Position numbers and translations under genes: made by a program. A DNA stretch of 64,000 bases from Alphaproteobacteria bacterium (lineage in GTDB: Bacteria; Pseudomonadota; Alphaproteobacteria; Bin95): positions 1 to 64,000 of the forward strand of contig JACKII010000006.1 of NCBI GenBank assembly GCA_020638555.1, written 5' to 3'. The number at the start of each line of letters is the position of its first letter. Position 1 is the stretch's first letter. Positions 1 to 8,439 of the stretch are shown one piece after another. The notes under the pieces were generated by a model. The model did no database searches. It worked only from the letters and a program-made list of their open reading frames with translations, and was not told where the DNA came from.

Positions 1-2
1 CG

Positions 3-1094
3 CTTTTTAGTGCTAACCGAGTAAAGCTCGGCGTGATGGCCTTTAATTGCTCCGGCGGTTCCACTGTCACGACCGCGCCGGAAGCCTGGCCGATGACCTG
101 GAAGGACAATGTCGCGCTCGCGCAATTGTGCGACCGGGCGGCCTTCGAGGCGCTGTTCCCGGTCGGCCGGTGGAAGGGCTATGGCGGCGACAGCAATTTC
201 AACCACCGCACGTTCGAAACCCTGACCTGGGCGGCGGGCCTGGGCGCGGTGACCGAGCGGATCGCGGTGTTGTCCACCGTGCACGTGCCGCTGATGCACC
301 CGGTGGCGGTGGCCAAGCAGGCGGCCACCATCGACCACATCACCAATGGTCGCTTCGTCCTCAACATCGTCTGCGGTTGGTTCCGCGACGAGTTCGAGAT
401 GTTCGGGGCCGAATGGCGCGAGCACGACCGGCGCTATGAGTATGCCGCCGAATGGCTCGCCCTTTGCCGCAAGCTCTGGACCGCGACGGAGGAGTTCGAC
501 TGGCAGGGGGAATTCTTCCAGGGCAAGGGCCTCTGGAGCGAGCCGAAGCCGGTGCAAACGGGCGGCCCCGTGGTAATGAATGCCGGCTCCTCGCCCGTCG
601 GCCAGCGGTTTTCCGCCACCCATTGCGATATGAATTTCGTCATGCTGCGCCAGAAGGACGAGGCGAGCGACCGCGCCCAGATCGCCCACCTGAAGGGCAT
701 GGCGGCGGAGAACGGCCGCGCCTCGCAATGCTGGATCCATGTCTATGTCGTCTGCCGCGAGACCGAGACGGAGGCGCGGGAGGCGCTGCACCGCTATGTC
801 ATCGACTATGGAGACAATGTGGCGGTGGCGAACATGCTTTCCACCTTCGGCATGGAGTCGGAGACATTGGAGCCGGCGGTGATGGAGGCGTTTCAATTCC
901 ATTTCAAGGCCGGCCTTGGCGGCTATCCGCTGGTCGGCACGCCGGAACAGATCGTCGACCGGATCGAGCGCCTGTCGGCCATGGGCGTGGACGGGCTGCT
1001 GATCTCGTGGCTGGATTATCTGGGCGAATGCCGCCAGTGGATCGACCGGGTGCTGCCGCTGATGGAGCAGGCGGGGCAGCGGCTGCCGGCGTGA
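3..1094 (+). CDS. LLM-class FMN-dependent monooxygenase, 5' end outside the window
   Basis: Flavin-dependent oxidoreductase of the luciferase-like (bacterial LLM/SsuD/RutA) superfamily. Such enzymes use reduced FMN from a separate reductase to oxygenate a small organic substrate. The reading frame is open to the window edge, and the residues before the first internal start (SANRVKLGV) already look like the family's N-terminal beta strand, so the true start lies upstream. Family features seen are the conserved GRF.LNIVCGW segment after the fourth strand, the H-P-V-A-VAKQAATID helix, and a C-terminal G-TPEQIVDRIE motif. The closest recognisable relatives are alkanesulfonate/dimethylsulfone and pyrimidine monooxygenases. 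The substrate cannot be assigned from sequence. Two more LLM genes lie in this window, at 53559-54623 and 63222-64000. Confidence 0.85.
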   Translation, partial: LFSANRVKLGVMAFNCSGGSTVTTAPEAWPMTWKDNVALAQLCDRAAFEALFPVGRWKGYGGDSNFNHRTFETLTWAAGLGAVTERIAVLSTVHVPLMHPVAVAKQAATIDHITNGRFVLNIVCGWFRDEFEMFGAEWREHDRRYEYAAEWLALCRKLWTATEEFDWQGEFFQGKGLWSEPKPVQTGGPVVMNAGSSPVGQRFSATHCDMNFVMLRQKDEASDRAQIAHLKGMAAENGRASQCWIHVYVVCRETETEAREALHRYVIDYGDNVAVANMLSTFGMESETLEPAVMEAFQFHFKAGLGGYPLVGTPEQIVDRIERLSAMGVDGLLISWLDYLGECRQWIDRVLPLMEQAGQRLPA

Positions 1095-1181
1095 GGGCGC
1101 CCTGTCCTTGAAACGGACCACCCGCCGCCGGGCGGTTGCGGGGCGGCGGGTGCCGGATGGAGAGGGCGAATGCCCCGGCGG

Positions 1182-1508
1182 TCAGCCGGCTTCGCGCTTT
1201 TCCAGAACCTCTTTGAAGATCGTCGCCGCCGTCATCGCCGTCGGCCAGCCGCTATAGAAGGCGAGATGGGTGATGACCTCCTTGATCTCGTCCACGGTCA
1301 GGCCGTTGTCGAGGGCGCGGTTCAGGTGGCCGACCATCTGCCGCTCCTTGCCAAGGGCGATCAGCGTGGCGACGACGATCAGCGAGCGGTCGCGCTTCGA
1401 GAGCTGCGGCCGTTCCCAGACGTCGCCGAACAGCACGTCTTCGGTGAGTTCGATCAGCTTGGGCGTGAAATTGCGGACCGCGTCGCGCGGGCTGGGTTGA
1501 TTGGCCAT
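1182..1508 (-). CDS. Carboxymuconolactone decarboxylase (CMD/AhpD-like) family protein
   Basis: Small all-helical protein of 108 residues in the CMD family, which covers 4-carboxymuconolactone decarboxylases and AhpD-like peroxidase partners. The family core is visible as LSKRDRSLIVVATLIALGK followed by the H-L-NRALDNG-T-DEIKEVI segment. There is no CxxC pair, which argues against an AhpD-type disulfide reductase and favours the decarboxylase-like branch or an uncharacterised role. The start was set at the ATG at 1508 because the motif AAGGAAA sits about 10 nt upstream. The longer open frame upstream has no family similarity. The gene is divergent from mmcB. Its substrate is unknown. Confidence 0.8.
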   Translation of the reverse strand: MANQPSPRDAVRNFTPKLIELTEDVLFGDVWERPQLSKRDRSLIVVATLIALGKERQMVGHLNRALDNGLTVDEIKEVITHLAFYSGWPTAMTAATIFKEVLEKREAG

Positions 1509-1666
1509 GTCGGGGGTTTCCTTTTCGGTCGGGTGGACAAATCCCGAAATCAGCCTAACGCCCGAGGCTCCGATCCGTCCAGCGGCCTTGGCCCCGAGCC
1601 GGACAGCGCCGGTTGACAGCGCCAGCGGCGGGCGGCAAGGTGCGAATTGAAACGAACAGGGAACAA

Positions 1667-2104
1667 ATGTGCGCAACCATGGCCGATCCCCGCCCCGGAC
1701 AGATCCTGACCCGCGGCCTGCTCCGCGCCCTGCACCAGCAGGGCTGGGCCGCGATCAGCGAGGTGACGCTGGCCACCGGCCGCCGGGTCGACGCCATGGC
1801 CATCGACGGCAAGGGCGAGATCACCGTGGTCGAGGTGAAATCGTCGGTCGCCGACTTCCAGTCGGATGGCAAATGGCACGAATACCGCGACTTCTGCGAC
1901 CGCTTTTTTTTCGCCGTCCCGACCGACTTCCCGCAGGACCTGTTGCCCGCCGATAGCGGCCTGTTCGTGGTGGACCCCTATGGCGGCGCGTTGATCCGAC
2001 CGGCACCGGTGCACAAGCTCTCGGCGGCGCGGCGCAAAGCCCTGCTCATCACCTTCGCCGCACTGGCGAGCCGCCGCCTGCACGCGTTGGAAAGCGCGTC
2101 CTAG
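1667..2104 (+). CDS. mmcB: MmcB family DNA-repair-associated protein
   Basis: Protein of about 145 residues matching the MmcB family, named from a Caulobacter gene linked to mitomycin C resistance. It has a restriction-endonuclease-like core: RVDAMAIDGKGEITVVEVK has the D-(x)n-E-x-K arrangement of PD-(D/E)XK nucleases, and DFQSDGKWHEYRDFCDRFFF follows. The ATG at 1667 is chosen because AGGGA precedes it by about 6 nt; an internal ATG at 1679 is also possible. The last 4 nt overlap the convergent MDR gene. A role in DNA damage tolerance is inherited from the family; the nuclease fold is inferred from the motif. Confidence 0.8.
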   Translation: MCATMADPRPGQILTRGLLRALHQQGWAAISEVTLATGRRVDAMAIDGKGEITVVEVKSSVADFQSDGKWHEYRDFCDRFFFAVPTDFPQDLLPADSGLFVVDPYGGALIRPAPVHKLSAARRKALLITFAALASRRLHALESAS

Positions 2105-3102
2105 GCCTTGCGCTCCGGTTCGACGATGACCGTGCCGAGCTTGGTGCCGGCCTCCACCGCCTCGTGCGCCGCCACGATCCGGTCGAGCGGGAAGGCGTCG
2201 GCGACGCGATGGATGCGCTCGCCCTCGGCCAGCCAGCGGGTGATGTCGCGCTGGGCCGCCTGGCGCGCGGCCAGCGGCAGCACGTTCAGCACGAACGGCC
2301 GCAGCGTCGCGTTCCGGCCCATCAGCAGGCCGAACGGGATTTCCGGGTTGAGGTTGCCGTCGGAGGCATAGGCGGTCACCACGCCGTTCAGCTTCAGGCA
2401 GGCGAGCGTCGCTGGCAGGTTGCCGCCGAAATCCACGTCGACCACCCGGTCCACGCCCTCGCCATCGGTGAGGTCGAGCACGGCCCGGCCCACATCCTGC
2501 ACGCGGTAGTTGACCGTGGCATCCGCACCGCCGGCCTCCGCCTCGGCGGCCTTTTCCGGGCCGCTGACGGTGGCGATCACGCGCGCGCCACCCCAGGCCG
2601 CCAGTTGCACCGCGTAATGGCCGACCGCGCCGGCACCGCCCGTGACCAGCACGGTCTTGCCCCGCACTGGCCCATCCGAGAACACGCCATAGTGGGCGGT
2701 CATGCACGGAATGCCGAGGCAGGCACCGGCGGCAAAGCTGACCTCGTCCGCCAGCGGCGTCACCAGCCCGACATCCAGGGCGATATACTCCGCCGCGGTG
2801 CCATGGGTGCGGCCGCCGCGCTGGCCGTTGTAGAGCCAGACGCGCCGGCCGAGCCAGTGCTCGCCGACGCCGGCGCCGACCTGGTCGACCACGCCGGCGC
2901 CGTCGCTGTTCGGAATGACCAGCGGCCCGTCCATGGCGGTGTAGCGGCCTTGCCCCAGCCGGCGTTTCACGTCGGCCGGGTTGACGCCGGAGGCGGCGAG
3001 CCTGACCCGCACCTCTCCCGGGCCGGCGGTGGGCGTGGGCTGCTCGCCCACCTGCAACACCCGGGCCGCGGGACCCAGGCGCTCGTACCAGGCAGCGCGC
3101 AT
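2101..3102 (-). CDS. NADPH:quinone reductase-like MDR family oxidoreductase
   Basis: Protein of 333 residues of the zinc-free medium-chain dehydrogenase/reductase family (quinone oxidoreductase, Qor-like). It begins MRAAWYERLGPA, as usual for the family. It carries the ASGVNPADVKRR catalytic-domain motif and the nucleotide-binding loop VLVTGGAGAVGHYAVQLA (GxGxxG-type). It lacks the structural-zinc cysteine cluster of alcohol dehydrogenases. Reduction of quinones or enones with NADPH is the expected chemistry. It lies 6 nt downstream of the NIPSNAP gene on the same strand, so the two are probably co-transcribed, and it converges on mmcB with a 4 nt overlap. Confidence 0.85.
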   Translation of the reverse strand: MRAAWYERLGPAARVLQVGEQPTPTAGPGEVRVRLAASGVNPADVKRRLGQGRYTAMDGPLVIPNSDGAGVVDQVGAGVGEHWLGRRVWLYNGQRGGRTHGTAAEYIALDVGLVTPLADEVSFAAGACLGIPCMTAHYGVFSDGPVRGKTVLVTGGAGAVGHYAVQLAAWGGARVIATVSGPEKAAEAEAGGADATVNYRVQDVGRAVLDLTDGEGVDRVVDVDFGGNLPATLACLKLNGVVTAYASDGNLNPEIPFGLLMGRNATLRPFVLNVLPLAARQAAQRDITRWLAEGERIHRVADAFPLDRIVAAHEAVEAGTKLGTVIVEPERKA

Positions 3103-3108
3103 CGGGCG

Positions 3109-3435
3109 TCAGTCCGTGCCGGGCATGGTGAAGTCGGTGGGCGTCATGGTGACGCTCGTCAGCCGCTCGACAATCGGCGCGTCGGCCTCGCTGTCGCCCT
3201 TGGCTTTCACCCAGGCGGGATCGTTGCGGAACTTGTCCCAGTTGGCCTTCATCGCCGCGGCATCCGGGTGGCGAACGATATAAATAAGGCAATTCGGGTC
3301 ATTTTCGGCCACCCAATAGCCGACATTGCCGATGCCGTTCTTCTCGAACAGGGTGCAGGTGTGGTCGCGGAAGCGGGCGAGCAGGTTGGGCATGCGGCCG
3401 GGATGGGTATAATATGTGCGCAATTCGTATAGCAT
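3109..3435 (-). CDS. NIPSNAP family protein
   Basis: Protein of 108 residues that is a single NIPSNAP (dimeric alpha/beta-barrel) domain, starting MLYELRTYY and containing the typical H-P-R-M-P-LL-RF segment. Bacterial NIPSNAP proteins are small ferredoxin-fold dimers often found beside oxidoreductases, and their biochemical role is unsettled. Here the gene is the first of a two-gene minus-strand unit with the Qor-like oxidoreductase (6 nt gap), which suggests the two work on the same substrate. No signal peptide or membrane segment is seen. Confidence 0.85.
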   Translation of the reverse strand: MLYELRTYYTHPGRMPNLLARFRDHTCTLFEKNGIGNVGYWVAENDPNCLIYIVRHPDAAAMKANWDKFRNDPAWVKAKGDSEADAPIVERLTSVTMTPTDFTMPGTD

Positions 3436-3545
3436 GGCGTATCCTCTGAACGGTTCGCTGGGTTGCCTGTCGGCATACTAACGCCGAAACGGGGGCGAGC
3501 GGAACCGGGAATAGGGTGACGATACGGGCTGAGGAGAGCGGCGGT

Positions 3546-4001
3546 ATGGACCGAACGGCTTACGATAAGCCGTCAATCCTGACGCGGATTGCGGTCGGCA
3601 AGGGGGTCGGGTTTCTGATCGGCCTTGCCGGGTTCATTGTCTTGCCTTGGTTGTGGCCGGATGCGGACCCGCTGCTGCGTTGGGGTATCCTGCTCTGGTA
3701 TGCGACGCTGGGTGCGGTCGTCGGCGTGTTCGGGGTGCTGAGCTACAACCCGGTGCTGCGGCTGCCCATGCCCTGGTGGGTGCGGGCGCCGATTATCGGC
3801 GCGTGGATGAATTTCGTGCTGACCTTCTTCGCCTACGACCAGATGAAAGCCGCCATTGTCGCCATGTTGGGGATCGGCCTGTCGCCGTTCTGGTTTGCGC
3901 TGGAAGGGGCCATCGTCGGGGCGATCATCGGCGGGATCGCCACGCGGTTGGGCGGGGAGGGCCGCCGGGCCGCCGACGTGATGGCCGACGACGAGGCGTA
4001 A
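3546..4001 (+). CDS. Small four-helix membrane protein, unrecognised
   Basis: Integral membrane protein of about 151 residues. Hydrophobic segments are visible near residues 18-40 (GFLIGLAGFIVLPWLW), 48-70 (WGILLWYATLGAVVGVFGVL), 78-100 (VRAPIIGAWMNFVLTFFAYD) and 103-130 (AAIVAMLGIGL...GAIVGAIIGGIATRLG). The last is glycine-rich with GxxxG-like packing. The start at 3546 is preferred to the upstream alternative because AGGAGAG lies about 9 nt before it. I do not recognise the family. It stands alone between the NIPSNAP/MDR pair and a DUF1028 gene. Confidence 0.65.
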   Translation: MDRTAYDKPSILTRIAVGKGVGFLIGLAGFIVLPWLWPDADPLLRWGILLWYATLGAVVGVFGVLSYNPVLRLPMPWWVRAPIIGAWMNFVLTFFAYDQMKAAIVAMLGIGLSPFWFALEGAIVGAIIGGIATRLGGEGRRAADVMADDEA

Positions 4002-4081
4002 CACCCGTCGGGTTTGACATTGGCCCCTTGAATGCCTCCCGGTAGGCTGGCGGGCAACACCGCCAGACGGGGAGGCCCGCC

Positions 4082-4837
4082 ATGACCTTTTCCATCATCG
4101 CCCAATGCCCGCACACCGGCGCCTTTGGCGGGGCGGTGGGGACGTCTTCGCTGGCGGTGGGCAATCGCTGCCTGCATGTGCGCCATGGCGCCGGCGCCTT
4201 TCTCAGCCAGCACCGCACCGATCCGCGGCTGGGCGAGCGGGGCGCGGCCTTGCTGGCGGGCGGGCACAGCGCGGCGGCGGCCATGGCGGAGGTGAGGCGG
4301 GCGCCTGACATTGGCTGGCGCCAGCTGGCGGCGCTGGATGCGGCCGGCGGGATCGCCGTGCATCATGGCGACCGGATTTACTCGATCACCACCCATGCCG
4401 TCGGTGAGCGCTGCGTGGCCATCGGCAATATCCTGGCTAACGAGCGCATCACCGACGCGATGGTTGCGGCGTTTGCGGGCGCGGCGGCGGAACCGCTGGA
4501 ATGGCGTCTGGTCCGTGCCATGGAGGCGGGCCGCGACGCCGGCGGCGAGGTGCTGGAGCCGCTGCGCTCGGCGGCGCTGGTGGTCTCCGGACCGGATGGG
4601 ATGGACCGTTGCAATCTGCGGGTCGACCGGGCCGGGGAGGCGGTGGCGGCGCTCCGGGACCTGCTCGCGGCCTATGGCGACCAGGAGGCCGGGCTGCGCG
4701 CCGTCGCCTTTGAACCCGAGAGCGTGCCGGTCGCCCGCCCGCTGTTCGAGGCCTCGGTGCGGCGGATTGCGGACCTGGGTCTGGAGCGACGCTTCCCGAC
4801 CCAGGCCCGGCGCGGCGACTGGGTGTTGAGGGACTGA
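4082..4837 (+). CDS. DUF1028 domain-containing protein (putative Ntn-hydrolase fold)
   Basis: Protein of 251 residues matching DUF1028. It starts MTFSIIAQCP with the family's conserved T-FSIIA strand, then TGAFGGAVGTSSLAVGNRC, GAGAF-SQ and the later GNILA motif. The family has an Ntn-hydrolase-like fold and is often found in catabolic neighbourhoods. The reaction is not established. Some members carry an extra C-terminal domain; this one is close to the plain length, with about 40 residues after the core. The upstream GGGAGGCCCGCC lies 5-10 nt before the ATG. The next gene is an amidohydrolase on the same strand, 130 nt downstream. Confidence 0.8.
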   Translation: MTFSIIAQCPHTGAFGGAVGTSSLAVGNRCLHVRHGAGAFLSQHRTDPRLGERGAALLAGGHSAAAAMAEVRRAPDIGWRQLAALDAAGGIAVHHGDRIYSITTHAVGERCVAIGNILANERITDAMVAAFAGAAAEPLEWRLVRAMEAGRDAGGEVLEPLRSAALVVSGPDGMDRCNLRVDRAGEAVAALRDLLAAYGDQEAGLRAVAFEPESVPVARPLFEASVRRIADLGLERRFPTQARRGDWVLRD

Positions 4838-4967
4838 CCGTCCGCCGCCCGGTGCCGCCGCCCGGTGCCGCCGTCCGGTGCCACGGGCTGGGAGAGTGGC
4901 GGGATTGCCGCCGTTGCTAGGCTGGCGGATACTGGCGCCGGAACCGATCACGGGAGGACTATGCGCC

Positions 4968-6068
4968 ATGTCCAGCACCACCAAGCCGGCCCGCGGCGGC
5001 CTGATCCCCGTCGCTTGCGGAGTGGAAACCGGCAGCGGCGGCGGACGCGCTCACACCCACGCGCATCCGAAACGGCGGGAGGTGATCGTCGGCGGCGCGA
5101 AGGTGCGGACCATCGACATTCACGCCCATTGCGCCGTGCCGGCAGCCTTGGCGCTGATGGGGCTGAAGCCGCTCGGCGGGCCCGGCCTGCGCGAGGATCT
5201 GGACATGAAGGCGGCGCTTGACCTGCGCCTCTCGGTCATGGACCGGCAGGGCATCGACATCGAGGCGCTCAGCATCAATCCGAACTGGTATCGCATCGAC
5301 GACCGGGATTTGGCTGCCCAAGTGATCCGCGTCCAGAACGAGGCCTTGGCCGAGGCCTGCGCCACCACGCCGGACCGGTTCGTGGCGTTTGCCTCCGTCG
5401 CCCTGCAATTCCCGGACCTGGCCGCGGCGCAACTGGAAGAGGGGGTGCGGAAATACGGGCTGAAAGGCGCGGCGGTGGGCGGCAATGTCGTCGGCGCGGA
5501 ACTGGCCGATCCGAAATTTCACCCCTTCTGGCAGAAGGCGGAGGAGCTGGGCGTGCTGGTGTTCATCCACCCGCAGGCGGACGGCGCGCCGACGCAGCTC
5601 GGCCACCGCTTCGGGGGCAACGGCTATCTTTCCAACGTCATCGGCAACCCGCTGGAGACGACGATTGCGCTGGCCCATCTGATTTTCGAGGGCACGCTGG
5701 ATCGCTTCCCCGGCCTGAAACTCTGCGCGGCCCATGCGGGCGGTTTCCTGCCCAGCTATGCCGGGCGCTTCGACCGTGGCTGCCCGACCCGGCCCGACCT
5801 CTGCCCCGGCGGCGAGCACGGCTGCATCGAGAAGGCGCCGAGCGACTATCTGAAACAAATCTACTACGACACCATGCTGTTCCGGCCCGAAGGCGTACGC
5901 CATCTGGCGGCGGAGGTGGGGGTGAGCCAGTTGATGGTCGGCACCGACTACCCCTATCCCTGGACCGAAACCGCGGTCGACCTGATCCTGGAGACGCCGG
6001 ACCTCTCCGATGCCGACAAGCGGGCGATCCTCTGGGGGAATGCGGCGGGGCTGCTGGGGCTGGAGTAG
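4968..6068 (+). CDS. Amidohydrolase, ACMSD-like metal-dependent (de)carboxylase/hydrolase
   Basis: TIM-barrel amidohydrolase of about 366 residues in the amidohydrolase-2 (ACMSD/gamma-resorcylate decarboxylase) family. The metal site is visible as TIDIHAHCAVP near residues 45-55 (HxH), FIHPQ near 205, CAAHAGGF near 260 and GTDYPYPW near 325, the last being the aspartate that ends the metal ligand set. Enzymes of the family decarboxylate or hydrolyse aromatic or carboxylic substrates with Zn or Mn. The start is the ATG with GGGAGG about 11 nt upstream. An N-terminal stretch rich in Gly, His and Arg (residues 1-40) precedes the barrel and is not typical. The substrate is unknown. Confidence 0.82.
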   Translation: MSSTTKPARGGLIPVACGVETGSGGGRAHTHAHPKRREVIVGGAKVRTIDIHAHCAVPAALALMGLKPLGGPGLREDLDMKAALDLRLSVMDRQGIDIEALSINPNWYRIDDRDLAAQVIRVQNEALAEACATTPDRFVAFASVALQFPDLAAAQLEEGVRKYGLKGAAVGGNVVGAELADPKFHPFWQKAEELGVLVFIHPQADGAPTQLGHRFGGNGYLSNVIGNPLETTIALAHLIFEGTLDRFPGLKLCAAHAGGFLPSYAGRFDRGCPTRPDLCPGGEHGCIEKAPSDYLKQIYYDTMLFRPEGVRHLAAEVGVSQLMVGTDYPYPWTETAVDLILETPDLSDADKRAILWGNAAGLLGLE

Positions 6069-6097
6069 GGGGAGCCGCAGCCTCGCAATTGCCTCCC

Positions 6098-6205
6098 GCC
6101 GTCATTGCGAGCCCGCGAAGTGGGCGTGGCAATCCAGGTCCAACCTCTGTATGGCTCGTGCCGCTGCCCTGGATCGCCACGCGGCTTTGCCGCTCGCGAT
6201 GACGG
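6098..6205. repeat. Long palindromic intergenic repeat (REP/RPE-like)
   Basis: The outer arms CGTCATTGCGAGC and GCTCGCGATGACG are near-perfect inverted repeats. Inner arms around GGCGTGGCAATCCAGG and CCTGGATCGCCACGC also pair, giving a hairpin of about 105 bp. The consensus (GTCATTGCGAGC...GCAATCCAGG) resembles a dispersed palindromic element common in proteobacterial intergenic DNA. It lies between the convergent amidohydrolase and enoyl-CoA hydratase genes. It may act as a bidirectional transcription stop, which is inference. Confidence 0.8.
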
Positions 6206-6241
6206 GAGAGGGGCCGCCACCGAGCGACCGCGCGCCCGGCC

Positions 6242-7003
6242 TTACCCTTTTTTCTTCGCCAGGAAGTCGTCGATGAAGCGCTGCGGCTCGCCCCTGGCGA
6301 AGGCCTCCTGCTGGCCCAGAACGCCGGCGCGGAACGCCTCCTCGAAGCCGCGGAGCGCCACCTCGCGGAAGCGCTTCTTGGTGCGGGCGAAGGCGGTGGG
6401 CAACTTGCCGGCCAGCAGTTCGGCCAGCTCGCAGGCAGTCGGGATCACCTGCTCCCTGGCGACCACCCGGTTCAGCAGGCCGAAGCGCTGCGCCTCGTCC
6501 GCTTCCATCATGCGCCCGGTCATGGAGAGTTCCTGGTTCAGCGACCAGGGCAGGTTCAGGCTGATCCAATAGCTGCCCATCACGCTCGGAATGCCGGCAT
6601 TGACCTCCGGCTGGCCGAGCCTGGTGCCGGGATGGCCGACGCGCAGGTCGCTGACCAGTGCGATCTGGAAGCCGCCGCCGCTGGCAATGCCGTTCAAGGC
6701 GGCGATCACCGGCTTTTCGGTCATCACGATCTGCCTGTAGACGTTGCAGACGGTGCCGAACCACTCCTCGATCTGGTGCACCTGCACGCCCCGCGCCTCG
6801 ACCAGATCGGCCCCGGCGCAGAAGGCCCGGTCACCGGCGCCGGTCAGCACGATGCCTTTCACGGATGGGTCGGCATCCAGTTCGACCAGCGTTTCGGCAA
6901 TGCCGCGGGCGAGCGGCGTGTTCAGGGCGTTCAGGCTGGCGGGACGGTTGAAGATCAGCAGGGCGATATCGCCCTGCATCTCCACCCGGACGGCATCGCT
7001 CAT
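6242..7003 (-). CDS. Enoyl-CoA hydratase/isomerase family protein lacking one catalytic Glu
   Basis: Crotonase-fold protein of 253 residues. Visible are the start MSDAVRVEMQGDIALLIFNRP, the oxyanion-hole segment AFCAGADL, ALNGIASGGGF and RLGQPEVNAGIPSVMG. In classical hydratases two glutamates act: one after GGG(C/N) and one in the QPE motif. Here the first position is Gln (GGGFQIAL) and the second Glu is kept. That pattern favours isomerase, hydrolase or other crotonase chemistry over standard hydration. The stop-proximal end is K-rich. The gene overlaps the amidase by 4 nt (ATGA junction), so it is the last gene of a three-gene operon. Confidence 0.85.
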   Translation of the reverse strand: MSDAVRVEMQGDIALLIFNRPASLNALNTPLARGIAETLVELDADPSVKGIVLTGAGDRAFCAGADLVEARGVQVHQIEEWFGTVCNVYRQIVMTEKPVIAALNGIASGGGFQIALVSDLRVGHPGTRLGQPEVNAGIPSVMGSYWISLNLPWSLNQELSMTGRMMEADEAQRFGLLNRVVAREQVIPTACELAELLAGKLPTAFARTKKRFREVALRGFEEAFRAGVLGQQEAFARGEPQRFIDDFLAKKKG

Positions 7004-8439
7004 GCGGGCAACTCCGGTGCTTTGGCGGCAAAGTCGGTGGCGTCCTCATAGGCGGCGGCGGCGCGGTAGAGCGTCGCCTCCGCATACGGACGGCCCACCA
7101 GTTGGAACGAGGCCGGCAGGCCGTTGGCGGTGAAGCCCGCCGGCACGCTCAACCCCGGCAGGGAGAGATAGTTGAACGGCCGTGTGCAGCGGCTGATGCG
7201 GGCGATCACGGCGGCAAAGCCCTGCCGGTCGCCCATATTGGTCTCCATGATCGTGGGGATTTCCATGTCGAACGTGGGCACGTGCAGCACGTCGCAATCC
7301 GCGAATGCCGCCTCGCAGAATTCCCGCACGATACGGGGGCGCACTTGCAGGGCGGTCAGGTAGTCGGTGGCGCTGACCGCAAAGCCGGACTCCAGACGGG
7401 CGCGAGGCTGGGGGCTGTAGTCCTGCGGGCGGGTGCGCAGCCAGTGGGCGTGCAGGGTGGCGCTTTCGCTGCCGGTGATCAGGTTGGCGAGGTCGGTGTT
7501 GGGCTCCGGGCTCGGGATGTCCACGGGCACGATCACGGCGCCCAGATCGGCGAAGACCGCCAGCGACCGCTCCATGGCCTCCGCGACCGACGGGTCGAGC
7601 GAGGCGCGGTAATAGGTATCCGGCACGCCGATGCGCAGCCCCTTGACCTCCGGGTTGCGGCAGGCGGCCTCGTAGTCGGGCAGGGGGCGGGTGCTGCAGG
7701 TGGCGTCGTTCGGGTCCGCGCCGGCGACCACGGCAAACATGCGGGCGTTGTCGCGGACGGTGCGGGTGAGCGGGCCGATGGTGTCATGGGTGAAGGACAG
7801 GCCCATCGCGCCATAGCGGCTGACCCGGCCGCTGGTCGGCTTGATCCCGACCACGCCGTTGGCGCCGGCCGGCAGGCGCACGCTGCCGCCGGTGTCGGAG
7901 CCGAGCGCGCCGAAGGCCATGCGCGCGCCGGTCGCCGAGCCGGAGCCGCTGGACGAGCCGCCGGTGATGTGGTCCGGGTTCCAGGGGTTGCGGCAATGGC
8001 CCCAGTGCTCGTTATGGCCGGTCGGTCCCAGCGCGAACTCCGACATGTTGAGCCCGCCCAGATAGACCGCGCCGGCGGAGTCCAGGCGCTGCATCACCGT
8101 GGCGGTGATGTCCGGGCGGAAATCCTTGCGAATCTTCGAGCCGCAGGTGGCCAGCATGCCGGCGCGGTAAAACATGTCCTTGTGCGCCAGCGGCACGCCG
8201 GCCAGCGGCCCCAGCGTCTCGCCGCGGGCGCGGGCGGCGTCCGTCGCGTCGGCCATGTCCAGGGCCAGGTCGGCCTCCAGGTGGATGAAGGCGTTGGTGA
8301 CCGACTGCCAGAGAGCGATTCGGTCCAGGCAGGCCCGGGTCAGCTCGTGGGACGAGATCTCGCCCGCGGCGATGGCGTCGGCGGCCTGGGTCAGGCTCCA
8401 GAGGGTGGGATCGCTGGCCTTGGTCATGGCTTTAGTCAT
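7000..8439 (-). CDS. Amidase (amidase signature family, AtzE/GatA-like)
   Basis: Protein of 479 residues of the amidase-signature family. The Ser-cisSer-Lys triad is seen as Lys in PLAHKDMF, the serines in GGSSSGSGSATGARM and the nucleophile in GSDTGGSVRLPA. Length and domain order match AtzE, GatA and related hydrolases. It is preceded, with an 8 nt overlap, by a 64-residue protein, the arrangement seen when an amidase has a GatC/AtzG-like small partner. It is followed by a crotonase-fold gene with a 4 nt overlap. Two closely spaced ATGs (8439 and 12 nt later) could both serve. The amide substrate is not predictable. Confidence 0.9.
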   Translation of the reverse strand: MTKAMTKASDPTLWSLTQAADAIAAGEISSHELTRACLDRIALWQSVTNAFIHLEADLALDMADATDAARARGETLGPLAGVPLAHKDMFYRAGMLATCGSKIRKDFRPDITATVMQRLDSAGAVYLGGLNMSEFALGPTGHNEHWGHCRNPWNPDHITGGSSSGSGSATGARMAFGALGSDTGGSVRLPAGANGVVGIKPTSGRVSRYGAMGLSFTHDTIGPLTRTVRDNARMFAVVAGADPNDATCSTRPLPDYEAACRNPEVKGLRIGVPDTYYRASLDPSVAEAMERSLAVFADLGAVIVPVDIPSPEPNTDLANLITGSESATLHAHWLRTRPQDYSPQPRARLESGFAVSATDYLTALQVRPRIVREFCEAAFADCDVLHVPTFDMEIPTIMETNMGDRQGFAAVIARISRCTRPFNYLSLPGLSVPAGFTANGLPASFQLVGRPYAEATLYRAAAAYEDATDFAAKAPELPA

